Notes under the pieces: generated by a model
The model's input: the letters and a program-made list of their open reading frames with translations, nothing else
Told to the model about the DNA's origin: nothing
Database searches by the model: none
From: Jeotgalicoccus nanhaiensis
GTDB taxonomy: Bacteria; Bacillota; Bacilli; Staphylococcales; Salinicoccaceae
Direction: 5' to 3'
DNA length: 64,000 bases
Assembly: GCA_004570955.1 (NCBI GenBank)
Contig: SPPL01000002.1
Span: 62,001 to 126,000 of the forward strand
Position numbers and translations under genes: made by a program
Shown here: piece after piece, positions 36,328 through 43,922 of the stretch
Layout of the letters: each line of letters starts with the position of its first letter
Numbering within the stretch: the first letter of the stretch is position 1

Positions 36328-38112
36328 ATGCGGGTATTTAAAAATTTGGGGTGGTTTTTTAAGCTCGAAAAGAAGAGTTACATTATAGGGTTGTTCATGC
36401 TTGTTCTTGTTGCACTGATGGAGCTCGTGCCGCCGCAGGTTATCGGCCGGGTGATCGACAGAATTACGACGGAGACTTTAACATCGAATACGCTTGTGTT
36501 ATTCGGTGTACTGCTGATTTTTGTAGCGGTTCTCACATACATATTCAGGTTTTTCTGGCGTGTGATGATTTTTGGTGCGTCGAACAGACTGGGGCGGACG
36601 CTCCGTGAACAGCTGTTTGAAAAGTATTCTAAAATGTCACCGTCATTTTTCGGCAAGCGCCGCACGGGGGATTTAATGGCGCACGCGACGAATGATATTA
36701 ATGCGGTGCAGATGACGGCGGGCGCCGGTATTTTAACTATCGCCGACTCGGTAATTACAGGAGGCGCCGTGCTGATTACGATGGCGCTGACTGTAAGTCC
36801 GAAACTGACACTGATTGCGATGATTCCGCTGCCTTTCATGGTCATTTTAACCAGCTGGTACGGGTCGATTTTAAGCAGGCTGTTCCGTGTGGCGCAGGCG
36901 GCTTTCAGTTCTTTAAACGATAAAACCCAGGAGTCCGTTGCGGGCATCAAAGTGACCAAAACATTCGGCTATGAGGATGAAGATTTAAAGGACTTCACCA
37001 ATTTATCGGATGATGTCGTTAAGAAAAACTTAAAAGTAGCAAAGATCGATGCGCTGTTTGATCCGACAATTACGGCGATTATTGCCATCAGTTATTTTCT
37101 GTCGATATTTTTCGGTGCACGTATGGTCGTAGCCGATGAAATTTCCCTCGGCCAGCTCGTCACATTTACTACATATCTCGGTATGATGGTCTGGCCGCTT
37201 CTTGCTCTCGGCTGGTTCTTTAATTTAGTGGAAAGGGGCAAAGCATCGTACGACCGGATTGAAGAAATTATGAACACGAGAAGCGAAATCAGCACTAAAA
37301 TTTCAACCAACAGTATTCCCTCTGGTGATATTACGTTTAATGTCTCTGACTTCTCCTTCCCGGGAGAAGATGAAGTGTCGCTTCGGAATATACATTTCAC
37401 TTTAAAAGAAGGAAAGACACTTGGTATTGTCGGACGCACAGGTTCAGGGAAAAGTTCTATTATCAGACTGCTGCTCCGGGAGTTCGATACGGACCCGGGT
37501 AATTCTGTCAGTATTAACGGAATTGATATTAAGCAGTATGATATTAAAAAACTGCGCGGGCTATTTGGTTATGTGCCTCAGGATAATTTCCTGTTCTCGA
37601 CGACAATCAGAAATAATATTGCCTTTATCAATCCTGATGCGAGTCTTGAACAAGTGCAGGAGGCTGCGGATTTAAGTTATATTCATCAGGATATTACCGC
37701 CTTTCCTGAAGGTTATGACACAGTGGTCGGTGAACGCGGCGTGTCGCTGTCCGGCGGGCAGAAACAGAGAATTTCAATTGCCCGTGCTTTAATGAATAAT
37801 CCGGAGATTCTCATACTGGATGATTCCCTGTCGGCAGTCGATGCTGAAACGGAAACAGCAATTCTAAGCAATATTGAACAAAATAGGGCCGGGAAAACAA
37901 ATATTATTACTGCCCACAGAATGAGTGCGGTAAGGAATGCTGATTTAATAATCGTTATGGAAAACGGGCGTATTATCGAGCAGGGCACTCATTCATCTCT
38001 GACCAAAGCGCGCGGCTGGTATTATGAAACATTTAAAGCGCAGTCGCTGCGCAGGGATTTAACGAAAGAGCTCGATGAGACGCTGGAAGGGGGTGGTAAT
38101 CATGACGACTGA
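36328..38112 (+). CDS. Heterodimeric ABC exporter subunit, BmrC/YheI-like
   Basis: A 594-residue half-transporter: six membrane segments (about 20-310) fused to an ATPase domain. Walker A GRTGSGKS starts near residue 369 and the signature LSGGQ near 474. Walker B reads ILILDDSLSAVD, so the catalytic glutamate is an aspartate. This marks the degenerate-site half of heterodimeric exporters such as BmrCD or LmrCD. It overlaps the partner gene by 11 bp. Likely role: export of drugs or amphipathic metabolites. Confidence 0.9.
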   Translation: MRVFKNLGWFFKLEKKSYIIGLFMLVLVALMELVPPQVIGRVIDRITTETLTSNTLVLFGVLLIFVAVLTYIFRFFWRVMIFGASNRLGRTLREQLFEKYSKMSPSFFGKRRTGDLMAHATNDINAVQMTAGAGILTIADSVITGGAVLITMALTVSPKLTLIAMIPLPFMVILTSWYGSILSRLFRVAQAAFSSLNDKTQESVAGIKVTKTFGYEDEDLKDFTNLSDDVVKKNLKVAKIDALFDPTITAIIAISYFLSIFFGARMVVADEISLGQLVTFTTYLGMMVWPLLALGWFFNLVERGKASYDRIEEIMNTRSEISTKISTNSIPSGDITFNVSDFSFPGEDEVSLRNIHFTLKEGKTLGIVGRTGSGKSSIIRLLLREFDTDPGNSVSINGIDIKQYDIKKLRGLFGYVPQDNFLFSTTIRNNIAFINPDASLEQVQEAADLSYIHQDITAFPEGYDTVVGERGVSLSGGQKQRISIARALMNNPEILILDDSLSAVDAETETAILSNIEQNRAGKTNIITAHRMSAVRNADLIIVMENGRIIEQGTHSSLTKARGWYYETFKAQSLRRDLTKELDETLEGGGNHDD

Positions 38113-39874
38113 TGTCATTAACTTAACTTTAAAAGATCAGCTCCGTGTACTCGGACGGCTGCTTAAGTACACACTGCCGTTTAAAGGTGTTCTCGCGCTC
38201 GCTTTCAGCATGCTGATTATCTCTACCGTGATGGGTGTCATGACACCGTACCTGGTCATGATTTTTATCGATAATTATTTAACGCCGTCGGTCTTCCCGG
38301 AAGAAGATATCATGTGGCTGATTATCGCCTTTATTACCGTGAATGTGCTCGCGGTCGTGACGACTTACTGGCAGATTTATCTTCTGCAGCTGCTCGCTTT
38401 TAAAGTGATTCAAGAGCTCCGAATCGATGCTTTTAAAAAAATCGGCCATCTTGGGATGACTTATTTCGATAAAGTCCCGTCAGGCAGTGTCGTCTCGCGC
38501 CTGACCAATGATACGCAGGCGATTGTCGACATGTTTACCTCGGTGCTCGGCACATTTTTAATGGCGATATTTATGGTAATATCGAGTTTTGTGATGATGT
38601 TTATCCTGGATGTAAAACTGGCGTTTATCGCTCTGATTTTTATGCCGTTGATTGTCTTTATATTGCTCGTATATAGGAAATACTCCGCGCGCTATTTCTC
38701 GCGTGCCCGCGGGCTGTTAAGCGATATGAACGCTAAACTCGCGGAATCGATTGAAGGCATGAAAATTATCCAGGTCTTCAATCAGGAGAAAAGACTGCAA
38801 CGTGAATTTGAAACGATTAACGAAGAACATTATCAGTACAATCTCCGCACGATAAAACTCGACGGCTTGTTGCTGAGGCCCGCGATTGATATGATTTATA
38901 TCCTGTCTATAGTCGTGATTTTAAGCTACTTCGGATTCTTAAGTTTTGAAACAAGTGTTACTGCAGGAGTTATCTTTGCCTTTATTCAGTATATGGAGCG
39001 GTTTTTTGAACCGATAAATCAGGTCAGCCAAAACCTGAATATCTTCCAGCAGGCGCTCGTTGCAGCAAGCAGGGTATTTACGCTGCTCGATGACAATCGC
39101 CATGCACCGGTGCAGCAGACAAAAGACCAGCATGAAATTACAGAAGGCCGGGTGGAGTTTAAAAACGTCACATTCAGCTATGACGGTGAGGTTGATGTAT
39201 TGAAGAATATCAGCTTTGAAGTGCCGCCGGGGACAACGACGGCACTCGTCGGTCATACAGGTTCAGGCAAGAGTTCCATTATCAATCTGATGCTGCGGTT
39301 TTACGAATATGAGCACGGTGATATTTTAATCGACGGCCATTCTATTAAAAAACTGCCGAAAGAAGAAATGAAAGAGAATATTGGGCTCGTGCTCCAGGAT
39401 CCTTTTATCTTTTACGGTACGGTAACTTCGAATATTAAACTGTATCACAGCACGATGACTTTTGAGATGGTGCAGGAGGCAGCAAGATTCGTCGGCGCGG
39501 ATTCATTCATTAATAAGCTGCCGCACGGCTATGAACAAAAAGTAGTCGAAAAAGGTGGGGACTTCTCGAGCGGGGAACGCCAGCTGCTCGCTTTTGCAAG
39601 AACGATGGCACCAAACCCTAAGATTCTGATACTCGATGAAGCCACTGCAAACATCGATTCATCGACGGAAGAGAAAATCCAGGCCTCATTACAGAAAATG
39701 AGAAGCGGCAGAACAACACTCGCCATTGCACACCGCCTGTCGACAATACAGGATGCTGATGAAATACTCGTCCTTAATAAAGGAGAGATTGTTGAGCGGG
39801 GAACACACGGCGAATTGGTACAAATAAAGGGAATTTACTATAAAATGTACCGTTTGCAAAATAGCGAACAATAA
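38102..39874 (+). CDS. Heterodimeric ABC exporter subunit, BmrD/YheH-like
   Basis: A 590-residue half-transporter, the partner of the preceding protein. Walker A GHTGSGKS and the canonical Walker B ILILDEATANID are present, while the signature is the variant FSSGERQL. Together the pair has one canonical and one degenerate ATP site. The frame opens upstream at 38075, but the ATG at 38102 follows GGGGGTGG and begins MTTDVINLTLKDQ, so it is the likely start. Confidence 0.9.
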   Translation: MTTDVINLTLKDQLRVLGRLLKYTLPFKGVLALAFSMLIISTVMGVMTPYLVMIFIDNYLTPSVFPEEDIMWLIIAFITVNVLAVVTTYWQIYLLQLLAFKVIQELRIDAFKKIGHLGMTYFDKVPSGSVVSRLTNDTQAIVDMFTSVLGTFLMAIFMVISSFVMMFILDVKLAFIALIFMPLIVFILLVYRKYSARYFSRARGLLSDMNAKLAESIEGMKIIQVFNQEKRLQREFETINEEHYQYNLRTIKLDGLLLRPAIDMIYILSIVVILSYFGFLSFETSVTAGVIFAFIQYMERFFEPINQVSQNLNIFQQALVAASRVFTLLDDNRHAPVQQTKDQHEITEGRVEFKNVTFSYDGEVDVLKNISFEVPPGTTTALVGHTGSGKSSIINLMLRFYEYEHGDILIDGHSIKKLPKEEMKENIGLVLQDPFIFYGTVTSNIKLYHSTMTFEMVQEAARFVGADSFINKLPHGYEQKVVEKGGDFSSGERQLLAFARTMAPNPKILILDEATANIDSSTEEKIQASLQKMRSGRTTLAIAHRLSTIQDADEILVLNKGEIVERGTHGELVQIKGIYYKMYRLQNSEQ

Positions 39875-39914
39875 TTTGTCATAATTAAACAGATTAATAT
39901 ATTCATTGCCCCTG

Positions 39915-39938
39915 TCAGATTTGATATACTAAATCTGA
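39915..39938 (+). promoter_or_regulatory. Dyad over the probable ccdA -10 box
   Basis: TCAGATTT (39915-39922) and AAATCTGA (39931-39938) are exact inverse complements separated by gatatact, which contains a TATACT -10-like hexamer. There is no T-run after it, so an operator is more likely than a terminator. The binding regulator is unknown. Confidence 0.5.
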
Positions 39939-39952
39939 ATGGGGGTATTTTC

Positions 39953-40657
39953 ATGGGATCAGAAGTAACATTTCTCCTCGCCTTCGGAGCAGGTGTGCTG
40001 AGTTTTGTGTCCCCTTGTGTACTGCCGGTTTTCCCTGCATTCGTATCGTATATTACCGGAATGAGCTACAACGAGGTTGAAAAACAGAATTTTAATGGCC
40101 GTGCCATTTTACATACCTTGTTTTTCTTAATAGGATTTAGCATTATCTATATTGCTCTCGGCTTTGGAACGGCATTTTTCGGAGGGTTCCTGATAGAATA
40201 CAGTAACTTAATCCGTCAGATTGGTGCAATCTTAATCGTTATTTTTGGACTCGTTATTACAGGTGTCCTGAAATTTGATTTTCTGATGAAAAACCATAAA
40301 ATAGAGTTTAAAAACAGACCATCCGGTTTCTTCGGTTCAATCTTAATCGGTATGGCATTCGCAGCCGGCTGGACGCCGTGTAATGGACCGATTATCGGTG
40401 CGATATTTGCAATGAGTGCATCAGAACCGAGCAATGCTTTAATGCTGATGGTGGTATATTGTATCGGATTTGGTGTTCCGTTCTTCGTCCTCAGTTTCTT
40501 CGTGTCGAAGACGCGCTGGATGCTGAAATATTCAAACGTAATTATGAAAACCGGCGGAGTAATCATGATACTGATGGGAATATTATTATACTTTGACGGC
40601 TTAACGCAGATCATTATTTGGCTGCAGCCGCTCTTCGGAGATTTCCAGGGGTTTTAA
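39953..40657 (+). CDS. ccdA: Thiol-disulfide membrane transporter CcdA
   Basis: A 234-residue, six-segment DsbD/CcdA protein that passes reducing equivalents across the membrane for cytochrome c or other extracytoplasmic thiol reactions. The two redox cysteines are C22 in FVSPCVLPVFPAF and C143 in GWTPCNGP. GGGGGT precedes the ATG. It is followed by ccdC, as in Bacillus. No cytochrome c assembly genes are in view. Confidence 0.93.
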   Translation: MGSEVTFLLAFGAGVLSFVSPCVLPVFPAFVSYITGMSYNEVEKQNFNGRAILHTLFFLIGFSIIYIALGFGTAFFGGFLIEYSNLIRQIGAILIVIFGLVITGVLKFDFLMKNHKIEFKNRPSGFFGSILIGMAFAAGWTPCNGPIIGAIFAMSASEPSNALMLMVVYCIGFGVPFFVLSFFVSKTRWMLKYSNVIMKTGGVIMILMGILLYFDGLTQIIIWLQPLFGDFQGF

Positions 40658-40658
40658 T

Positions 40659-41156
40659 ATGATAGAATTTCTTGAATCAATCGAAGAACTGCTCTTCCTG
40701 CTTGCATCAATCGGCGCAGTAATAATGGGGATTATCGTCATTTTTGTCCGCAAACATGCGAGTAAGACGCCGCTGACATTAAAGAAAATAATCATCCCGC
40801 CGGTGATGATGTCAACGGGAGCACTGATGTATATATTCCCGTACTTCAGATTGTCCTGGACACACATTGCCGAAACGGTACTGATTGGTGCTGTATTCTC
40901 GGTAGTGCTGATTATAACTACGAAATATGAAGTTAAAAATTCCGAGTTGTACGTCAGACAGACAAAAGCTTTCCCTATAATTTTAATGGGACTGCTGCTT
41001 GCGAGAATTGCGCTTAAGTATATATTCTCTCTGACCACAACACCGGGCGAAATCGGCGGCATGTTTTTCCTGCTCGCCTTCGTCATGATTGGAATCTGGC
41101 GTTTATCAATGCTTATCAAACATAATGAATTTAAAAAACAGCAAGCCGCGGTGTGA
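40659..41156 (+). CDS. ccdC: CcdC-family (DUF1453) membrane protein
   Basis: A 165-residue protein with four or five membrane segments, matching CcdC/YneN-type proteins (PPVMMSTGALMYIFPYFRL near residue 46, RQTKAFPIILMGLLLARI near 103). It starts one base after the ccdA stop. In Bacillus the homologue is co-transcribed with ccdA, but its exact role in cytochrome biogenesis is not settled. Confidence 0.85.
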   Translation: MIEFLESIEELLFLLASIGAVIMGIIVIFVRKHASKTPLTLKKIIIPPVMMSTGALMYIFPYFRLSWTHIAETVLIGAVFSVVLIITTKYEVKNSELYVRQTKAFPIILMGLLLARIALKYIFSLTTTPGEIGGMFFLLAFVMIGIWRLSMLIKHNEFKKQQAAV

Positions 41157-41174
41157 TGGCTTGCTGTTTTTTTG
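41134..41174 (+). terminator. Terminator of ccdA-ccdC
   Basis: AACAGCAAGCC, inside the end of ccdC, pairs with GGCTTGCTGTT and is followed by a T-run. Confidence 0.83.
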
Positions 41175-41200
41175 TTATGGGGGGAGAGTGGCTTCTGCTC

Positions 41201-41482
41201 CGTCATTGTTGAAACCACAGTGACGGAGTAGACGCTCTGTCCTGTCATTGTCGAAACCACAGTGACGGGGTAGACGCTCTGTCTTGTCATTGTCGAAACC
41301 ACAGTGACGGGGTAAACGTCCTGTCCCGTCATTGTCGAAACCACAGTGACGGAGTAGACGCTCTGTCCCGTCATTGTCGAAACCATAGTGACGGAGTAGA
41401 CGCTTTGTCTTGTCATTGTCGAAACCACAGTGACGGGGTAAACGTCCTGTCCCGTCATTGTCACATCCACAATGGCACGCTT
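41201..41482 (-). repeat. 42-bp tandem array F (7 units)
   Basis: Seven units recur every 42 bp from 41201. Plus-strand core: CCGTCATTGT, 7-nt centre cgaaacc, ACAGTGACGG, a 10-bp stem with one G-T pair. On the minus strand this reads CTGT-n6-GACA, like array D. Because 42 is a multiple of three, long open frames cross it on the minus strand; these are artefacts. It lies between the convergent ccdC and yneK genes. Confidence 0.88.
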
Positions 41483-41526
41483 GGCGCGACACTGCCACAA
41501 GCACCCTCAATAATCTCCCGACTCCA

Positions 41527-41562
41527 ACAAAAAAACAGCAAACCGTCCTAAGACGGTCTGCC
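41527..41562 (-). terminator. Terminator of the YneK-like gene
   Basis: Minus-strand GACCGTC pairs with GACGGT around a 4-nt loop and is followed by TTTGCTGTTTTTTT. It overlaps the last codons of the gene. Confidence 0.75.
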
Positions 41563-42045
41563 GCTTACTTTTTCTGTCTGTTCAAAGATGGAGAATTTCT
41601 GTTTCTCATCGTCTGCCAGTTCGAACAGTTCCAAATATGGTGTGTAATCTATCTCAAGCTGCTTTAATTTTTTCTTCATGAACTTATGGTCTTTCTTTGG
41701 TGTCGCGATAATGTAGCCTTTCATTATCTGATCGAGTTCAATCGTTTTAACACCTTCATCCAGCGCAATCTTCGAAATTCTGCCGGCAATTCTTTCTTTA
41801 GCCACATCTCTGAATAATTCCGGAACGGGGCTGACCAGTTCGTTTAGGAGCGTACGTGCATCAGTATTCCAGAGCGGCAGTGCTTTGTCTATGTAGTAAT
41901 CCTGCCAGTCGAGTTCTGAATAACCGTCGCCTTTAGGCATGCGCCGCAAAAACTTTCTGAACATAAAAAATCCGCCGATCGTCATCGCTCCGAGCATGAT
42001 GAACGTCCATATCGCAATCAAAATCATAAATATATCAAATGACAC
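41548..42045 (-). CDS. DUF2621 (YneK-like) membrane-anchored protein
   Basis: A protein of about 165 residues with one N-terminal membrane segment (about 4-28) and a charged cytosolic domain beginning RRMPKGDGYSELDWQDYY, as in Bacillus YneK (DUF2621). In Bacillus it also lies beside ccdA and ccdC. A GTG at 42054 overlaps the ribosome site AGAGGTGA; the next in-frame GTG at 42045 has proper spacing and is preferred. The function is unknown. Confidence 0.8.
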   Translation of the reverse strand: MSFDIFMILIAIWTFIMLGAMTIGGFFMFRKFLRRMPKGDGYSELDWQDYYIDKALPLWNTDARTLLNELVSPVPELFRDVAKERIAGRISKIALDEGVKTIELDQIMKGYIIATPKKDHKFMKKKLKQLEIDYTPYLELFELADDEKQKFSIFEQTEKVSGRPS

Positions 42046-42143
42046 TGTAATCACCTCTACTTAACTCATATTATACATATTTTGAAACTTGTTTGTCCAT
42101 TTAATAATTTGTGACGATATATAGGGTGAGAGGAGGTGAGGAC

Positions 42144-42344
42144 ATGATAAAAGGATTAAGTGCCAAGTTTTACTTCTTTGTGATGAATGAGGAAGGCAAG
42201 GAGGTTACAAAATCGCGTACGCTTAACCGTCTGGCAAGCGATGCCAGTGATGCAGGTGTAAACGCTCTGGCGTCTATTTACGAAAACCTGACAGGAGAAC
42301 AGTATTCTATCGTGGAGAAAGTGGTCACTCACATCGTCGATTAA
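42144..42344 (+). CDS. DUF1659 small protein
   Basis: A 66-residue protein of the DUF1659 type. The ATG at 42144 is preceded by AGGAGGTGAG; the open frame extends 11 codons further but without a ribosome site. It is followed by a DUF2922 gene and a YvrJ gene, a trio that recurs in Firmicutes. The function is unknown. Confidence 0.82.
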   Translation: MIKGLSAKFYFFVMNEEGKEVTKSRTLNRLASDASDAGVNALASIYENLTGEQYSIVEKVVTHIVD

Positions 42345-42381
42345 TTTCAGCTCTCACCACTAATAGAAAGGAGGAATAGTC

Positions 42382-42594
42382 ATGGATGAAAAATTAGTAA
42401 TGGTTTTTACTACTAATCAGGACAAAAGATTTACTCTGACTGTCAACAACCCGAAAGCAGGTCTTACATCTCAGGAAGTTGAAGCGGAAGCAGCGCGTCT
42501 AATCGCAGAAAATATTCTGCGTCCGTCACAGGGAATTCCGGTTTCTCTGTATTCTGCGAAAGTCGTAAATACAGCAACGACAGTGCTTAAGTAA
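42382..42594 (+). CDS. DUF2922 small protein
   Basis: A 70-residue protein (MDEKLVMVFTTNQDKRFTLT) of the DUF2922 family, preceded by AAAGGAGG. Length is typical. Its neighbours are DUF1659 and YvrJ. The function is unknown. Confidence 0.85.
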   Translation: MDEKLVMVFTTNQDKRFTLTVNNPKAGLTSQEVEAEAARLIAENILRPSQGIPVSLYSAKVVNTATTVLK

Positions 42595-42595
42595 G

Positions 42596-42715
42596 ATGGA
42601 CTGGATACCCTTTGTGAGCGATGTTGGATTTCCGGCTGTAATAACATTTTTCCTGCTGCACCGCATGGAAACTAAGTTAGATGATTTAATCATTACAATC
42701 CAGCAGCTCAAATAA
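42596..42715 (+). CDS. YvrJ-family microprotein
   Basis: A 39-codon frame, ATG at 42596 and TAA at 42713-42715, one base after the DUF2922 stop codon. The product begins MDWIPFVSDVGFPAVITFFL, a hydrophobic segment followed by LHRMETKLDDL, the YvrJ pattern. It is a predicted single-pass membrane peptide and would be missed by length cut-offs. The function is unknown. Confidence 0.85.
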   Translation: MDWIPFVSDVGFPAVITFFLLHRMETKLDDLIITIQQLK

Positions 42716-42720
42716 GAACT

Positions 42721-42757
42721 GACTCTCCCGGACTTTGACCGGTGAGAGTCTTTTGTG
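42721..42757 (+). terminator. Terminator of the DUF1659-DUF2922-YvrJ unit
   Basis: GACTCTC-cCGG pairs with CCGg-tGAGAGTC and is followed by TTTT. Confidence 0.8.
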
Positions 42758-42806
42758 TTTAAGAAATATGATAAAATCAATGTAACGACTTTAAGAGGTG
42801 ACTTTA

Positions 42807-43922
42807 ATGCGGATTTTACATACAGGCGACTGGCATATCGGCCGTAAAATGAACGGTCTCGATCTGATAGAAGATCAGTCCTACATATTAGAACAGTTAA
42901 TGAATGAGATAGAAAACAGCGACATTGACCTTGTCGTTGTTGCAGGAGATATATTTGACCGCGCGAACCCTTCGCGGCAGGCGCTGAAACTGGCGAATGA
43001 TACACTGTACCGTATCAACATTACACTTGGAAAACCGCTCCTTGTCATCAGCGGCAATCACGACAGCCGCGAGCGGCTGAATTACGGCAGCGAATGGTTT
43101 AAGGCGACGAATTTTCATATTAATACATCACTTGACCAGGCGCACATACCTGTAACAATCGGCAATACCGACTTTTACCTGCTGCCGCATATCGAAGTGC
43201 TTGAGGCGCGGAATTATTTTGAGGATGAGGACATTGTTTCTCACCAGCATGCCTACGATAAAATACTTGAGAAAATTAACGGGCAGCTGGACCAGGAAAA
43301 AATAAATATACTTATCGGACATCTGTATTTATCGGACAGTGTTGCCAGTGATTCCGAACGGCCGCTGTCGATGGGGTTGAGTGAAGCGGTCAGCGAAGAA
43401 ACATTCAGCGCGTTCGATTACGCACTGTTCGGTCATCTGCATCATCCTTTTGCGGTAGACAGCGAAAAATCATTTTACAGCGGATCTTTATTAAAATATT
43501 CATTTTCCGAACACAAGCAGCCGAAAGGCTGCAGAATTATTGATACTGACAAAGAAAAGGTATCTTTTATTCCGCTGGAACCCCGGCATGATGTCGTTGT
43601 GTATACAGGAGACTATGAAGCAGTTGTCAACGGGGAGATTTCCTTTAAAGATAACAATGCGTATTTTAAGTTTGAATTATCGAATATGAGCTATGTAACG
43701 GAACCGATGAGTAAAATTAAAATGCTTTATCCGAATACACTCGAATTAAAACCGTTAATCGAAGACCGGTCAAAAGACCTTCAGACCGTTGATATGACGA
43801 CGACGAGCGACGAGGAAATATATAAGTCGTTTATCGAAACGACTCTCGACAGAACTGTAACAGCTTTTGATAAAACGATGTTTAAGTCATATTTTGCAGG
43901 TGAACATAATGAAACTGATTAA
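42807..43922 (+). CDS. sbcD: SbcD, nuclease subunit of SbcCD
   Basis: A 371-residue metallophosphoesterase that, with SbcC, cuts DNA hairpins and protein-blocked ends. The phosphoesterase motifs are HTGDWHIG (D8, H10), VVAGDIFDRANPS, ISGNHDSRERL and, later, FGHLHHP. An in-frame GTG lies at 42798, but the ATG at 42807 follows AGAGGTGA correctly. It overlaps sbcC by 14 bp. Confidence 0.95.
   Translation: MRILHTGDWHIGRKMNGLDLIEDQSYILEQLMNEIENSDIDLVVVAGDIFDRANPSRQALKLANDTLYRINITLGKPLLVISGNHDSRERLNYGSEWFKATNFHINTSLDQAHIPVTIGNTDFYLLPHIEVLEARNYFEDEDIVSHQHAYDKILEKINGQLDQEKINILIGHLYLSDSVASDSERPLSMGLSEAVSEETFSAFDYALFGHLHHPFAVDSEKSFYSGSLLKYSFSEHKQPKGCRIIDTDKEKVSFIPLEPRHDVVVYTGDYEAVVNGEISFKDNNAYFKFELSNMSYVTEPMSKIKMLYPNTLELKPLIEDRSKDLQTVDMTTTSDEEIYKSFIETTLDRTVTAFDKTMFKSYFAGEHNETD

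Noticed and set aside
40601-41500. A 299-codon open frame on the minus strand across ccdC and array F
   Set aside because: It is repeat read-through: a 42-bp period keeps a frame open, and the frame overlaps two real genes on the other strand.
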